A DNA stretch of 64,000 nt from XBB1006 sp051877515 (lineage in GTDB: Bacteria > Bacillota > Clostridia > Lachnospirales > Lachnospiraceae). This document shows, piece by piece, positions 17,836-26,838 of this stretch; position 1 is the first letter of the stretch; each line of letters starts with the position of its first letter. A program made the position numbers and the translations under genes. The notes under the pieces were generated by a model. It saw nothing but the letters and a program-made list of their open reading frames with translations. It was not told where the DNA came from and did no database searches. Location of the stretch: the NCBI GenBank assembly GCA_051877515.1, contig JBJEIY010000035.1, forward strand, positions 1 to 64,000, written 5' to 3'.

Positions 17836-20800
17836 TTAGTCATTTCCATAAAGTTTCACTAATTTTTCCAGATAAGATCTTCTTGCCTTTGCATTTTCTT
17901 CTGCAGTATCAAACAGTTTCTCTGCTCTTTCCGGATTAGCACGTACCAACGCATTGTAACGAACTTCTCCGTTTAAGAACTCTTTGAAGTCTCCTGTCGG
18001 CTCTTTGCTGTCTAAGGAGAATGCCGGCTTTCCTTCCTCTGCAAGTGCAGGATTGAAACGGAAGTTATGCCAGTAACCAGCCTCTACAGCCAGTTTCTCT
18101 TCTGTCTGAGACTTGCTCATACCTTTCTTGATACCATGGTTGATACATGGAGCATAGCAGATGATCAGGGATGGTCCCGGATAAGCTTCTGCCTCTGCGA
18201 TTGCTTTTACGCACTGTGCGTAGTCTGCACCCATGGATACCTGTGCTACATATACATAGCCGTAGCTCATTGCGATACCTGCAAGGTCTTTCTTCTTCAC
18301 ATCCTTACCACCGGCTGCGAACTGAGCAATTGCTCCGGTCGGTGTAGATTTGGAAGACTGTCCACCGGTATTGGAATATACCTCGGTATCGAATACCATG
18401 ATGTTGATATCTCTTCCTGAAGCCAGAACATGATCAACTCCACCGAATCCGATATCGTATGCCCATCCGTCTCCACCGAAGATCCACTGGGATTTCTTAG
18501 CAAGGAAATCTTTGTCTCTCAAAATCTCTTTACCGCAGTCGCATCCGCATTTTTCTAATGCTGCAACTAATCTGTCGGTTGCTTTTCCGTTGGTCACACC
18601 ACAGTCAAAGGTATCGATCCACTCTTGTGCTGCTGCTTTTGCTTCAGCATCTTTACCGTTTTCTGCAATGTTTGCAACCTTCTCTTTTAAACCGTCACGA
18701 AGAGCCTTCTGAGCTAAGAACATTCCGTATCCAAACTCAGCGCCGTCCTCGAATAAGGAGTTAGACCAAGCCGGTCCTTTTCCTTCCGGTGTAGTTGTAT
18801 ATGGAGTAGATGGTGCAGAGTTACCCCAGATGGAAGAACATCCGGTAGCATTTGCGATGTACATTCTGTCACCAAATAACTGGGTTACCAGTTTTGCATA
18901 AGGAGTCTCTCCACAGCCTGCACAAGCTCCTGAGAACTCAAGTAACGGCTGTCTGAACTGAGATCCTTTTACGGAAGCCAGTTTGAATTTCTCCACAACG
19001 TCCTCTTTGTGAGGTACGGTAATACCATAATCGAAGTATTTCTGATCCTCTGCGTTTGCTTCGAAGTTTTCCATGGACAGAGCCTTCTCGCCCTTCATTC
19101 CCGGACAAACGTTTACACAGGATCCGCATCCGGTACAGTCATAGGTAGATACGGTTACGGAGAACTTGTACTCCGGCATTCCTGTTAACGGAAGCGTCTT
19201 CATTCCTTCCGGTGCCTTAGCAGCTTCTTCTTCGGTCATTGCAACCGGTCTGATAACTGCATGCGGACATACATAGGAACAGAAGTTACACTGGATACAC
19301 TTGGTCGGATCCCAAACAGGAATATCAACAGCAACTCCACGTTTCTCATATGCAGCAGTACCGCTTGGAGTGGTACCATCTACATAATCCAAGAATGCTG
19401 ATACCGGTAATTTATTTCCTTCCTGTCCGTTTACAGGCTTCTGGATGTTGTTTACAAAATCAAGCACTGCCTTATTACCCTGGGTAGCCTTGCTTGTCAG
19501 ATCTTCATCTTTGCAGTTCTTCCAGCTTTCCGGTACTGCAATCTCAACGATCTTCTGAGCACCCTGATCAATAGCGTCATAGTTCATCTGAACAATGGCA
19601 TCACCCTTCTTGCCATAGGTAGCCTTTGCTGCAGCCTTCATCAGTTCGATGGCTTTTTCCTCTTCCAGAACTCCGGAGAGTTTGAAGAATGCAGACTGAA
19701 GCACGGTATTGATACGTCCGCCAAGTCCGATCTCTTTACCGATCTTAATACCATCAATGGTATAGAACTTGATGTTGTGCTCTGCAATATAACGTTTTAC
19801 CTGTCCCGGTAAATTCTCTTCCAGTCCTGCCATGTCCCAGGAGCAGTTCAGAAGGAAGGTTCCTCCGTCTACCAGATCCTGAACCATGTTGTACTTATGA
19901 ACATATGCAGGATTGTGGCAGGCAACAAAGTTTGCTTTGCTGATTAAGTAAGTAGAACGAATCGGTTTCTTTCCAAAACGCAGGTGGGAAATGGTTACAC
20001 CACCGGATTTCTTGGAATCATAATCAAAGTATGCCTGTGCATACATATCTGTATTATCACCAATGATCTTAATGGAGTTCTTATTAGCTCCTACAGTACC
20101 GTCTGCACCAAGTCCCCAGAATTTACAGTTAATGGTTCCTTCCGGAGTGGTAACCGGCTGCTCGGTAACATCCAGAGAAAGATGTGTTACGTCATCATTG
20201 ATACCAACGGTAAACATCTGTTTCTCATGGTTATTGTATACGGCAATGATCTGTCCCGGTGTGGTATCCTTGGATGCCAATCCGTAACGTCCTGTAAATA
20301 CAGGGATCTGATCAAACTTGCTTCCTTTTAATGCTGCTACTACATCCAGATATAACGGTTCACCCTGTGCTCCCGGCTCTTTGGTTCTGTCAAGAACAGT
20401 AATCTGTTTTACAGAATCCGGGATTGCAGCAATAAGAGCTTCCTTGGAGAATGGTCTGTACAGACGTACTTTTACAAGACCAACCTTCTCACCACGTGCC
20501 AACAGATAATCGATGGTTTCGTCAATGGTATCACATACAGAACCCATTGCTACGATCACGTGGGTAGCATCAGCTGCTCCATAATAGTTAAATAATTTAT
20601 AATCGGTTCCGATCTTTGCATTAACCTTGTCCATATATTCCTGAACAAGTGCCGGAATTGCATCATACTTCTGATTGCAGGCTTCTCTTGCCTGGAAGAA
20701 GATATCACCATTCTGTGCAGATCCTCTCTGAACCGGGTGATTTGGATTTAATGCATCTTTTCTGAATGCATCAATGGCATCCATATCCACCATGTCTTTC

Positions 20801-21372
20801 AGATCTTCATAATCCCAGGTTTCGATCTTCTGGATCTCATGAGAAGTTCTGAATCCATCAAAGAAATTGATAAATGGTAATCTTCCTTTAATTGCTGCAA
20901 GGTGTGCAACCGGTGTTAAGTCCATAACTTCCTGCACGGAAGACTCACATAACATTGCACATCCTGTCTGACGGCAGGCATAAATATCGGAATGATCTCC
21001 GAAAATAGATAATGCGTGGCTGGCAATGGCACGGGCAGATACATTAAAAACTCCCGGAAGTCCTTCACCGGCAACTTTGTAAAGATTCGGGATCATTAAC
21101 AGTAATCCCTGAGATGCAGTATAAGTGGTGGTCAGTGCACCTGCTGCTAAGGAACCATGAACGGTACCTGCTGCACCTGCCTCTGACTGCAGCTCAGTAA
21201 CCTGAACTGTATGTCCGAAAATATTCTTTCTTCCTTGTGTTGCCCACTCATCTGTAGCCTCAGCCATAACAGATGATGGAGTGATTGGATAGATCGCTGC
21301 AACATCCGTAAATGCATACGAAGCATGTGCTGCTGCATGGTTTCCATCCATTGTCTTCATTGAACGTTTCAT
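17836..21372 (-). CDS. nifJ: pyruvate:ferredoxin (flavodoxin) oxidoreductase
   Basis: An 1178-residue single-chain enzyme converting pyruvate and CoA to acetyl-CoA, CO2 and reduced ferredoxin, central to anaerobic fermentation. All fused domains are present: the N-terminal alpha domain (FTDVAAIYPITPSSVMAE), the gamma domain (HLRFGKKPIRSTYLI), two [4Fe-4S] ferredoxin motifs (CIQCNFCSYVCP and CTGCGSCVNVCP), the thiamine diphosphate domain with CAGCGETPY and GGDGWAYDIGFGGVDHV, and a C-terminal extension. It is a single-gene unit with its own promoter and terminator. Codon use appears highly biased, as expected of an abundant enzyme. Confidence 0.98.
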   Translation of the reverse strand: MKRSMKTMDGNHAAAHASYAFTDVAAIYPITPSSVMAEATDEWATQGRKNIFGHTVQVTELQSEAGAAGTVHGSLAAGALTTTYTASQGLLLMIPNLYKVAGEGLPGVFNVSARAIASHALSIFGDHSDIYACRQTGCAMLCESSVQEVMDLTPVAHLAAIKGRLPFINFFDGFRTSHEIQKIETWDYEDLKDMVDMDAIDAFRKDALNPNHPVQRGSAQNGDIFFQAREACNQKYDAIPALVQEYMDKVNAKIGTDYKLFNYYGAADATHVIVAMGSVCDTIDETIDYLLARGEKVGLVKVRLYRPFSKEALIAAIPDSVKQITVLDRTKEPGAQGEPLYLDVVAALKGSKFDQIPVFTGRYGLASKDTTPGQIIAVYNNHEKQMFTVGINDDVTHLSLDVTEQPVTTPEGTINCKFWGLGADGTVGANKNSIKIIGDNTDMYAQAYFDYDSKKSGGVTISHLRFGKKPIRSTYLISKANFVACHNPAYVHKYNMVQDLVDGGTFLLNCSWDMAGLEENLPGQVKRYIAEHNIKFYTIDGIKIGKEIGLGGRINTVLQSAFFKLSGVLEEEKAIELMKAAAKATYGKKGDAIVQMNYDAIDQGAQKIVEIAVPESWKNCKDEDLTSKATQGNKAVLDFVNNIQKPVNGQEGNKLPVSAFLDYVDGTTPSGTAAYEKRGVAVDIPVWDPTKCIQCNFCSYVCPHAVIRPVAMTEEEAAKAPEGMKTLPLTGMPEYKFSVTVSTYDCTGCGSCVNVCPGMKGEKALSMENFEANAEDQKYFDYGITVPHKEDVVEKFKLASVKGSQFRQPLLEFSGACAGCGETPYAKLVTQLFGDRMYIANATGCSSIWGNSAPSTPYTTTPEGKGPAWSNSLFEDGAEFGYGMFLAQKALRDGLKEKVANIAENGKDAEAKAAAQEWIDTFDCGVTNGKATDRLVAALEKCGCDCGKEILRDKDFLAKKSQWIFGGDGWAYDIGFGGVDHVLASGRDINIMVFDTEVYSNTGGQSSKSTPTGAIAQFAAGGKDVKKKDLAGIAMSYGYVYVAQVSMGADYAQCVKAIAEAEAYPGPSLIICYAPCINHGIKKGMSKSQTEEKLAVEAGYWHNFRFNPALAEEGKPAFSLDSKEPTGDFKEFLNGEVRYNALVRANPERAEKLFDTAEENAKARRSYLEKLVKLYGND

Positions 21373-21439
21373 TCCGCTTCCTCCTACTAAAATTGGTATA
21401 TCAAACGAACCAGACGGTTCTTATAACCTCCAATAATCT

Positions 21440-21468
21440 ATAATACTCAAAATTTCCCTTAAAATCAA
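21440..21468 (-). promoter_or_regulatory. promoter of nifJ
   Basis: On the minus strand TTGATT (21468-21463), 17-bp spacer, TATTAT (21445-21440). An untranslated leader of about 60 bases precedes the GGAGGAAGCGG ribosome binding site. Confidence 0.7.
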
Positions 21469-21489
21469 GTAATTTTGCCTTTTTTTTGC

Positions 21490-21520
21490 AAAAGGCGCAC
21501 CCGCATACAACGGATACGCC
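21490..21520 (-). terminator. terminator of the peptide transporter operon
   Basis: CGGATACGCC and GGCGCACCCG form a 10-bp stem with G-U pairs and a 7-base loop, followed on the minus strand by TTTTGC. It lies just after the ApbE-like gene. Confidence 0.7.
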
Positions 21521-21526
21521 CCAAAA

Positions 21527-22771
21527 TCATTCTTTTACGGAAAAAGAAATTCCATCTTTTTCATATAAATCTCCAAATCCTACTTCGTCATCCAGACAGT
21601 GGATTTCCTGATCCTTGCAATAGACTGCATAGAAACCGGTCTGTGACAGCTCCTGTACTGCCTGTTCATCAAACTCTCCCGTTAAATAAAGCGGGATGGT
21701 TTTCATAAGAATCTCTGCGCAGGATTCTTTGGAAGACTGCATGATCAATTCATTGATACTACTGATACAGGTTCCATCTTCCGGAGATAAAAACATGGTC
21801 CGGTCTTCTCCCTGTTTCGTTGTATAATAGTATCGTTTCTCTGTTTCACCCAATGGATAATTTCTTAAATATACAATACTTTTTGCCCCGGAGTAATTCA
21901 TGGTAGCTGCATCATAGACGGTATCCCCATCACAATGATACAAAGCAACTGCAAAATCACTGCCTGTCTGGTCAAAGTTGCGTGTATATCCGTTATAGCT
22001 TGCAATATATCCTGCGCCATGATTGTTTTCAAGCATCACGTCAGCAATATAATCTACAATAAACGCATTTTTCATCCAGTAAAGATCAAGGAAACTCTCA
22101 ATTTCTTCCTGTCTTGCGAACTCCAGATACTCTTCTGACACGCAAAGCTTTACTTTGTTGTCTCCCAAAAGCTCCAGTCGAACCTGCTCAGGATCTGCAG
22201 TATATCTGATGCACGCAGCGAAAAACTCTGCCACTTCTTCGTTAACTACAGGGTCATACAGCTTAGCCTCATCATCATTGTCGCTAAAGAAAATATTATC
22301 ATACACAGCATAGATAGGTGCCATATATTGTACTCTGCAATCATGATCCTCCAGCGTTTGTAGCGACCGGTATAACAGTTCTCCGACCTCAATTACTTCA
22401 TTGGGATGTGAACTGATATAGTGCAGATTATGCACATCTACAAAGTTCCGGTCCGTGTTAAACACCTGATATGCCGTTACCATGGCATCCGAGTATAATT
22501 CTCTGACCTCATTGAATTCCGCAGAAGCTGCAGCACCGTTATACCCCAGATTATACCGGAAAACAAACTCCACGCCGCAATTTGCCTCTTCTGTTTCCAC
22601 GGAAATCTCTCTCCATCCGGACTCTACCATTACACAGGACGAAAGACTGTATGTAATGGATATTACCGCGATCACAAGAAAAAAAACGGCCAGGATTATT
22701 CTCAGCTTTATATGCTTGATCTCAGGAATCTGAATTTCCTCCAGGTCTTTATGCTCTCTTGCCTGCTTCAT
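21527..22771 (-). CDS. membrane-anchored protein with divergent ApbE-like fold
   Basis: A 414-residue protein I do not recognise by close family. One hydrophobic helix (residues about 22-44) anchors it, with the rest predicted outside. The remainder follows the layout of ApbE (FAD:protein FMN transferase): an early helix, FNTDRNFVDVHNLHYISSHP, PNEVIEVGELLYRSL, then YWMKNAFIVDYIADVMLENN where ApbE has its G-I-A-K-G-Y-A-V-D segment, and TMFLSPEDGTCISS where ApbE has the H-x-x-D-P-x-T-G motif. Key ApbE residues are altered: no KGYxVD glycine/lysine pair and no histidine before the late motif, so flavin transfer is doubtful. I start at the ATG with AAGGAG 5 bases upstream. It is last in the opp operon, 24 bp after oppF. 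Confidence 0.6.
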   Translation of the reverse strand: MKQAREHKDLEEIQIPEIKHIKLRIILAVFFLVIAVISITYSLSSCVMVESGWREISVETEEANCGVEFVFRYNLGYNGAAASAEFNEVRELYSDAMVTAYQVFNTDRNFVDVHNLHYISSHPNEVIEVGELLYRSLQTLEDHDCRVQYMAPIYAVYDNIFFSDNDDEAKLYDPVVNEEVAEFFAACIRYTADPEQVRLELLGDNKVKLCVSEEYLEFARQEEIESFLDLYWMKNAFIVDYIADVMLENNHGAGYIASYNGYTRNFDQTGSDFAVALYHCDGDTVYDAATMNYSGAKSIVYLRNYPLGETEKRYYYTTKQGEDRTMFLSPEDGTCISSINELIMQSSKESCAEILMKTIPLYLTGEFDEQAVQELSQTGFYAVYCKDQEIHCLDDEVGFGDLYEKDGISFSVKE

Positions 22772-22795
22772 AAACACTCCTTAAGTCTGTATCGC

Positions 22796-24091
22796 TTAGA
22801 GAATAGCCAGCAGCAATGCAAACAGGAAAACTGCAAGAACCACGCCCCGGAATATCAGGCCCGCAACAGCTCCACTCTTCAGCTTATTATAATTCCTGTA
22901 GTACTTCTTGGACTTAAAGATCATCGCTGCAATCAGAGACAGAATCGGAAGGATAAAAGCAACGATAGCCATCCAAAGGCTTCCCGTATCATGTACCGGT
23001 GCCTTTAAAAACTCTAATTCTGCATTGGTCATTTTTCTGGTAACATCCACACTATGCTGTAATTCTTCCTCGGACTGTGCGATCTGAATGGATTTAATTG
23101 GTTCCCCTTTCTCACGCAATGCCTTGTATTCTTCAATCTCTTTCTTGTTTCCGTATACCCAGTGATCATGTCCAATGTTTACAAACTCAGGCTTGTCTTC
23201 ACTGTAGTCGTGCATGGACGGATCATAGGTACGAAGCACCTTCTTTTTCTCCAGTTCCGGATCCGGGATTGGAATCGCCGAAATCAGGGAATGTGTATAC
23301 GGATGTAACGGATAATCAAATAATTCCTCCGCATCAGCGACCTCAACAATACGTCCTTTGTAGATAACACCGATACGGTCAGAGATAAATCGTACAATGG
23401 AAAGGTCATGTGCGATGAACAGATAGGTAACCTGCTGCTCTTTCTGGAATTTCTTCATGAGGTTCAGCACCTGTGCACGAATGGAAACATCCAACGCAGA
23501 AATCGGTTCATCCGCTATTACCAACTGCGGTTCCATGACCATAGCTCTTGCAAGACCGATCCTTTGTCTCTGTCCTCCCGAAAACTCGTGAGGATAACGG
23601 GTCAGATGCTCAGGTAAAAGACCAACCTCATTAATGATATTTTCAACCTTTTTCACACGATCTGCTTCGTTCTCAAATAAATGGAAATTGTACAGACCTT
23701 CTGAAACGATATAATCTACCGTGGCACGTTCATTCAAACATGCCGCCGGATCCTGGAACACCATCTGAATATTACGAACCACTTCTCTGTCAAGAGATTT
23801 GGAAATCTTTCCGGAAATCGGCACACCCTTGTACTGGATCTCTCCGGCCGAAAGAGGATTCACACGAATCACCGCACGACCAATGGTTGTTTTTCCCGAT
23901 CCGGACTCACCTACCAGTGAGAAAGTCTCTCCTTTATGGATATCAAAAGAAGCATCGGTTACGGCTCTTACCGCATCCGCCCCCTTGCCAAATGTAATAT
24001 CTACGTTTTTCACTGACAGAAGAATCTCTCTGCCGCTTTCATCTATTGGACCATGTTCCGGAAAACTTGAAACATTATTTTGTTTAGACAC
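22796..24091 (-). CDS. oppF: oligopeptide ABC transporter ATPase, OppF type with C-terminal membrane helices
   Basis: A 431-residue ATPase powering peptide uptake with its OppD-like partner. Walker A GESGSGKTT is near residue 58. The Q-loop is MVFQDPAACLN, the signature FSGGQRQRIGLARA, Walker B LVIADEPISALD, and the H-loop FIAHDLS. The canonical OppF part ends near residue 330 (HPYTHSLISAIPIPDP). An extension follows whose last 60 residues contain two strongly hydrophobic segments (about 371-391 and 408-431) separated by a basic stretch. Such membrane helices are not a feature of ordinary OppF proteins of about 310-330 residues. The start codon is GTG with an AGGAG site. Confidence 0.85.
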   Translation of the reverse strand: MSKQNNVSSFPEHGPIDESGREILLSVKNVDITFGKGADAVRAVTDASFDIHKGETFSLVGESGSGKTTIGRAVIRVNPLSAGEIQYKGVPISGKISKSLDREVVRNIQMVFQDPAACLNERATVDYIVSEGLYNFHLFENEADRVKKVENIINEVGLLPEHLTRYPHEFSGGQRQRIGLARAMVMEPQLVIADEPISALDVSIRAQVLNLMKKFQKEQQVTYLFIAHDLSIVRFISDRIGVIYKGRIVEVADAEELFDYPLHPYTHSLISAIPIPDPELEKKKVLRTYDPSMHDYSEDKPEFVNIGHDHWVYGNKKEIEEYKALREKGEPIKSIQIAQSEEELQHSVDVTRKMTNAELEFLKAPVHDTGSLWMAIVAFILPILSLIAAMIFKSKKYYRNYNKLKSGAVAGLIFRGVVLAVFLFALLLAIL

Positions 24092-24102
24092 GTTCTAATC
24101 TC

Positions 24103-25851
24103 CTATATGTTAAATGCATTAATTAATTTTTCATGTATATTCTTGATACCATCCGGTTTCTCAATCTGAGGAGCACTGGGATGGAGCAACCATGTTTTCG
24201 CGTAGTGCGTATCTGTGATCTTGAACATCGGCGGCTCCTTCAAAGTATCAATCTTCAGACAATACGGGTTACGCGGTGCAAACGGATCACCTACAATCTT
24301 ATTGTAAAGTGATGGTGGCGTACCTGTGATTGAATAAAGCTTGGTATTCCTCTGTGCCAACTGAGGCAGGGAAGATAAAAGTGCCCAGGTATATGGGTGA
24401 TGCGGATCATAGAATACCTCTCTTACGGTTCCCACTTCTACGATCTGTCCGGCATATAACACCGCAACACGGTCAGCAATATTGGCAACCACACCCAGAT
24501 CGTGTGTAATAAATACGATCGTATAATGGAATTCCTTTTGCAGGTCCTTGATCAACTGCAGGATCTGTGCCTGGATCGTTACATCCAATGCCGTGGTCGG
24601 CTCATCACAGATCAGGATCTTAGGACGACAGGATAAAGCAATCGCAATAACGATTCTCTGTCTCATACCTCCGGAATACTGGTGCGGATAATCATCAAAC
24701 CGTTTCTCCGGTTTTGGAATGCCAACTTTACTCATCATCTCGATGGCACGCTTTCTTGCTTCCGCATAAGAGCAACCCTGATGTTTCATGATAACAGAAG
24801 TCATCTGTTTTCCAATTGTAAGAACCGGGTTTAAAGAAGTCATCGGATCCTGGAATACGGTCGCCACACGACGTCCTCTGATCCTGGACCAATCCGCCGG
24901 ATTCTTCACATTTGCAAGATCCAATACCGCGGTTCCGTGAAGCTGCTGTGAGGTTTCGTCCTCATAGCGTACACGGAAAGTAACCGGACCAAATACTGCG
25001 TTTCTCTGCTCTTCATCATTTAAATCAACGCCAATCTTCATGGCCTTTGCCAGCTGAGACTGAAGTCCTGAAATAACCTTTTTCCTGCCGGTTCTGTATC
25101 TTCCCGCAGAAAGGAAGATTTCCTTCGCAAGGATTTCATTTCTCTTCCTGGTTTCCTCGGAAATGGGAGCAGCGGTTTCTTCTTTATAACGTGCTTCCAG
25201 AACACCTTTTTTCTCTTCGTATTCTTTCATGTAATCCGCATCGTTTTTGCTGCGTTTTGCACGAAGTTTTAACTCTTCCTCATGTGACTTCTTAAGCTTC
25301 TTTATCTGTTCTTCAATATCCGAGATCTTTTCCTGTGTTTCCTTGATCTTGCTCTTTTCTTTTTTGGAATCGAAGGTCTGCTTCAGATTATACAGATCGA
25401 TCTTTTGATCATTTAATTCCTTTAACGTATTTTCATATTCTTCGATTTCCTCATCCGAAAAGCTTGCTCTCGCCTTTTTCTCTGCTTCCAGTTTTTCTAA
25501 TTCACAATAGGTTTTGGAACCTGCTTCTGCCTTAGAATACTCATCCAGATTATTCTGGATCTTCTTAATTTCATTCCGTGCGGAATCCGTAAGTTCAATT
25601 ACCGTATCTGCCAATTCGCTGTCATTAAATACGATACTTCCCTGATCAATGAATCCATTGGAGTCTAACATTCCGGCAAAGGTCTTGGTAAATACAGACT
25701 TTCCTGATCCTGACTCACCCACGATTGCAATGGATTCATCCTCATAAATGTCCAGAGAGATTCCACGGATGGCAGTTAAGACCCTGCCACGCACATGAAA
25801 CTTAACATGCAAATCCTTAACGGATAATAATACTTTCTTGTTGTCTTCCAT
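24103..25851 (-). CDS. oppD: oligopeptide ABC transporter ATPase, OppD type with large coiled-coil insertion
   Basis: A 582-residue ATPase, far longer than typical OppD proteins (about 330-360). Walker A GESGSGKS is at residues 45-52, but the Q-loop VFQDPMTSLNP only appears at about 332, so roughly 225 extra residues (about 80-305) lie between them, where ordinary homologues need about 50. The insertion is rich in E, K, D and L with heptad-like spacing and probably forms a long antiparallel coiled coil. The signature YSGGMRQR (near 392), Walker B ILICDEPTTALD and H-loop FITHDLG are intact, so it should hydrolyse ATP. The C-terminus has the usual OppD peptide-family tail. It lies 12 bp downstream of oppC. 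Confidence 0.88.
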   Translation of the reverse strand: MEDNKKVLLSVKDLHVKFHVRGRVLTAIRGISLDIYEDESIAIVGESGSGKSVFTKTFAGMLDSNGFIDQGSIVFNDSELADTVIELTDSARNEIKKIQNNLDEYSKAEAGSKTYCELEKLEAEKKARASFSDEEIEEYENTLKELNDQKIDLYNLKQTFDSKKEKSKIKETQEKISDIEEQIKKLKKSHEEELKLRAKRSKNDADYMKEYEEKKGVLEARYKEETAAPISEETRKRNEILAKEIFLSAGRYRTGRKKVISGLQSQLAKAMKIGVDLNDEEQRNAVFGPVTFRVRYEDETSQQLHGTAVLDLANVKNPADWSRIRGRRVATVFQDPMTSLNPVLTIGKQMTSVIMKHQGCSYAEARKRAIEMMSKVGIPKPEKRFDDYPHQYSGGMRQRIVIAIALSCRPKILICDEPTTALDVTIQAQILQLIKDLQKEFHYTIVFITHDLGVVANIADRVAVLYAGQIVEVGTVREVFYDPHHPYTWALLSSLPQLAQRNTKLYSITGTPPSLYNKIVGDPFAPRNPYCLKIDTLKEPPMFKITDTHYAKTWLLHPSAPQIEKPDGIKNIHEKLINAFNI

Positions 25852-25863
25852 TCCTCGTACCTC

Positions 25864-26832
25864 TTACATATGTGTTCTAGGATCGGCTGCATCACCGAGA
25901 TTCTGTCCTGCTACGTACAATACCACCGTAATAATCGCTGAAACGGCAACCGGTGACCAGAACTCAAATCCCCATCCCGGAGTGATCATTGCACTCTGTG
26001 CCTCAGTGATCAATTTACCTAAGGACTGTTCTGAGAGTCCCATTCCAATATAGGAAAGGAATACCTCGTAACTGATATAATACGGAATCTCAGAAGCAAG
26101 GTAAGTAACGATAACAGAAGTCATAAACGGAAGAATGTTTTTCGATACTATCCTGATTGTAGGTGTTCCTAAACATCTGGACGCCAGGTTATACTCACGA
26201 TCACGGATGATCAACACCTGTGTTCTGATAAAATATGCTATGTACAACCACTGTGTAATGGTCATTGCAAATACTAATGTCCAGAAATTTGCGGTAAAGA
26301 TCATTACCATAACGGAAATGAGGAGCACCGCCGGAACATTGGCAACGATGTTATAAACCTCAACCATGAACAGATCAATCTTCTTAACAAATCCCCAGAT
26401 ACATCCTACGATTACACCCACCGTCATATTAATGGCACCACAGATCAAGGCCAGGGTAATGGAGATTCTGGAACCATACCAAATGGCATCAAATGTAGAG
26501 TTTCCTGCTGCTCCGGTACCAAGAATGCTATGCAGGCTGAATCCCATCTGACTGATGGCCTTGGACGGGCTTAAATGCTTTACCTCAGAATTCATCAGAT
26601 TCGCAAAGGGATCATAATCAATGCATAATGGGTAAATATATGTAAGAATAAATACCAATCCTAAAAGAGCAAGGATGAAAATATTAATTTTTTTTCTAAA
26701 GAACACACGAAATACAGAATGCCAATAGGAGTATCTCGGTGCAGTAATCTTCTCTGACATGGCCGTATTATTATCTACCCGTGAAAACAGCTCTTCTTCA
26801 GAGAAACCCAAACTTTCAAATTCATTATTCAT
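25864..26832 (-). CDS. oppC: oligopeptide ABC transporter permease, OppC type
   Basis: A 322-residue inner-membrane permease. A short cytoplasmic N-terminus is followed by the first membrane helix (INIFILALLGLVFILTYIYP), an external loop, and then the binding-protein-dependent transport core with further helices. The coupling-helix EAA-type segment is present (SRCLGTPTIRIVSKNILP). The length matches OppC/AmiD proteins. It overlaps no gene and starts 6 bp after oppB ends. Confidence 0.92.
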   Translation of the reverse strand: MNNEFESLGFSEEELFSRVDNNTAMSEKITAPRYSYWHSVFRVFFRKKINIFILALLGLVFILTYIYPLCIDYDPFANLMNSEVKHLSPSKAISQMGFSLHSILGTGAAGNSTFDAIWYGSRISITLALICGAINMTVGVIVGCIWGFVKKIDLFMVEVYNIVANVPAVLLISVMVMIFTANFWTLVFAMTITQWLYIAYFIRTQVLIIRDREYNLASRCLGTPTIRIVSKNILPFMTSVIVTYLASEIPYYISYEVFLSYIGMGLSEQSLGKLITEAQSAMITPGWGFEFWSPVAVSAIITVVLYVAGQNLGDAADPRTHM

Positions 26833-26838
26833 ATCTGC

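Noticed and set aside
17836..21372. Many long shadow frames opposite nifJ
   Set aside because: They result from the strong codon bias of the real gene and carry no family signals.
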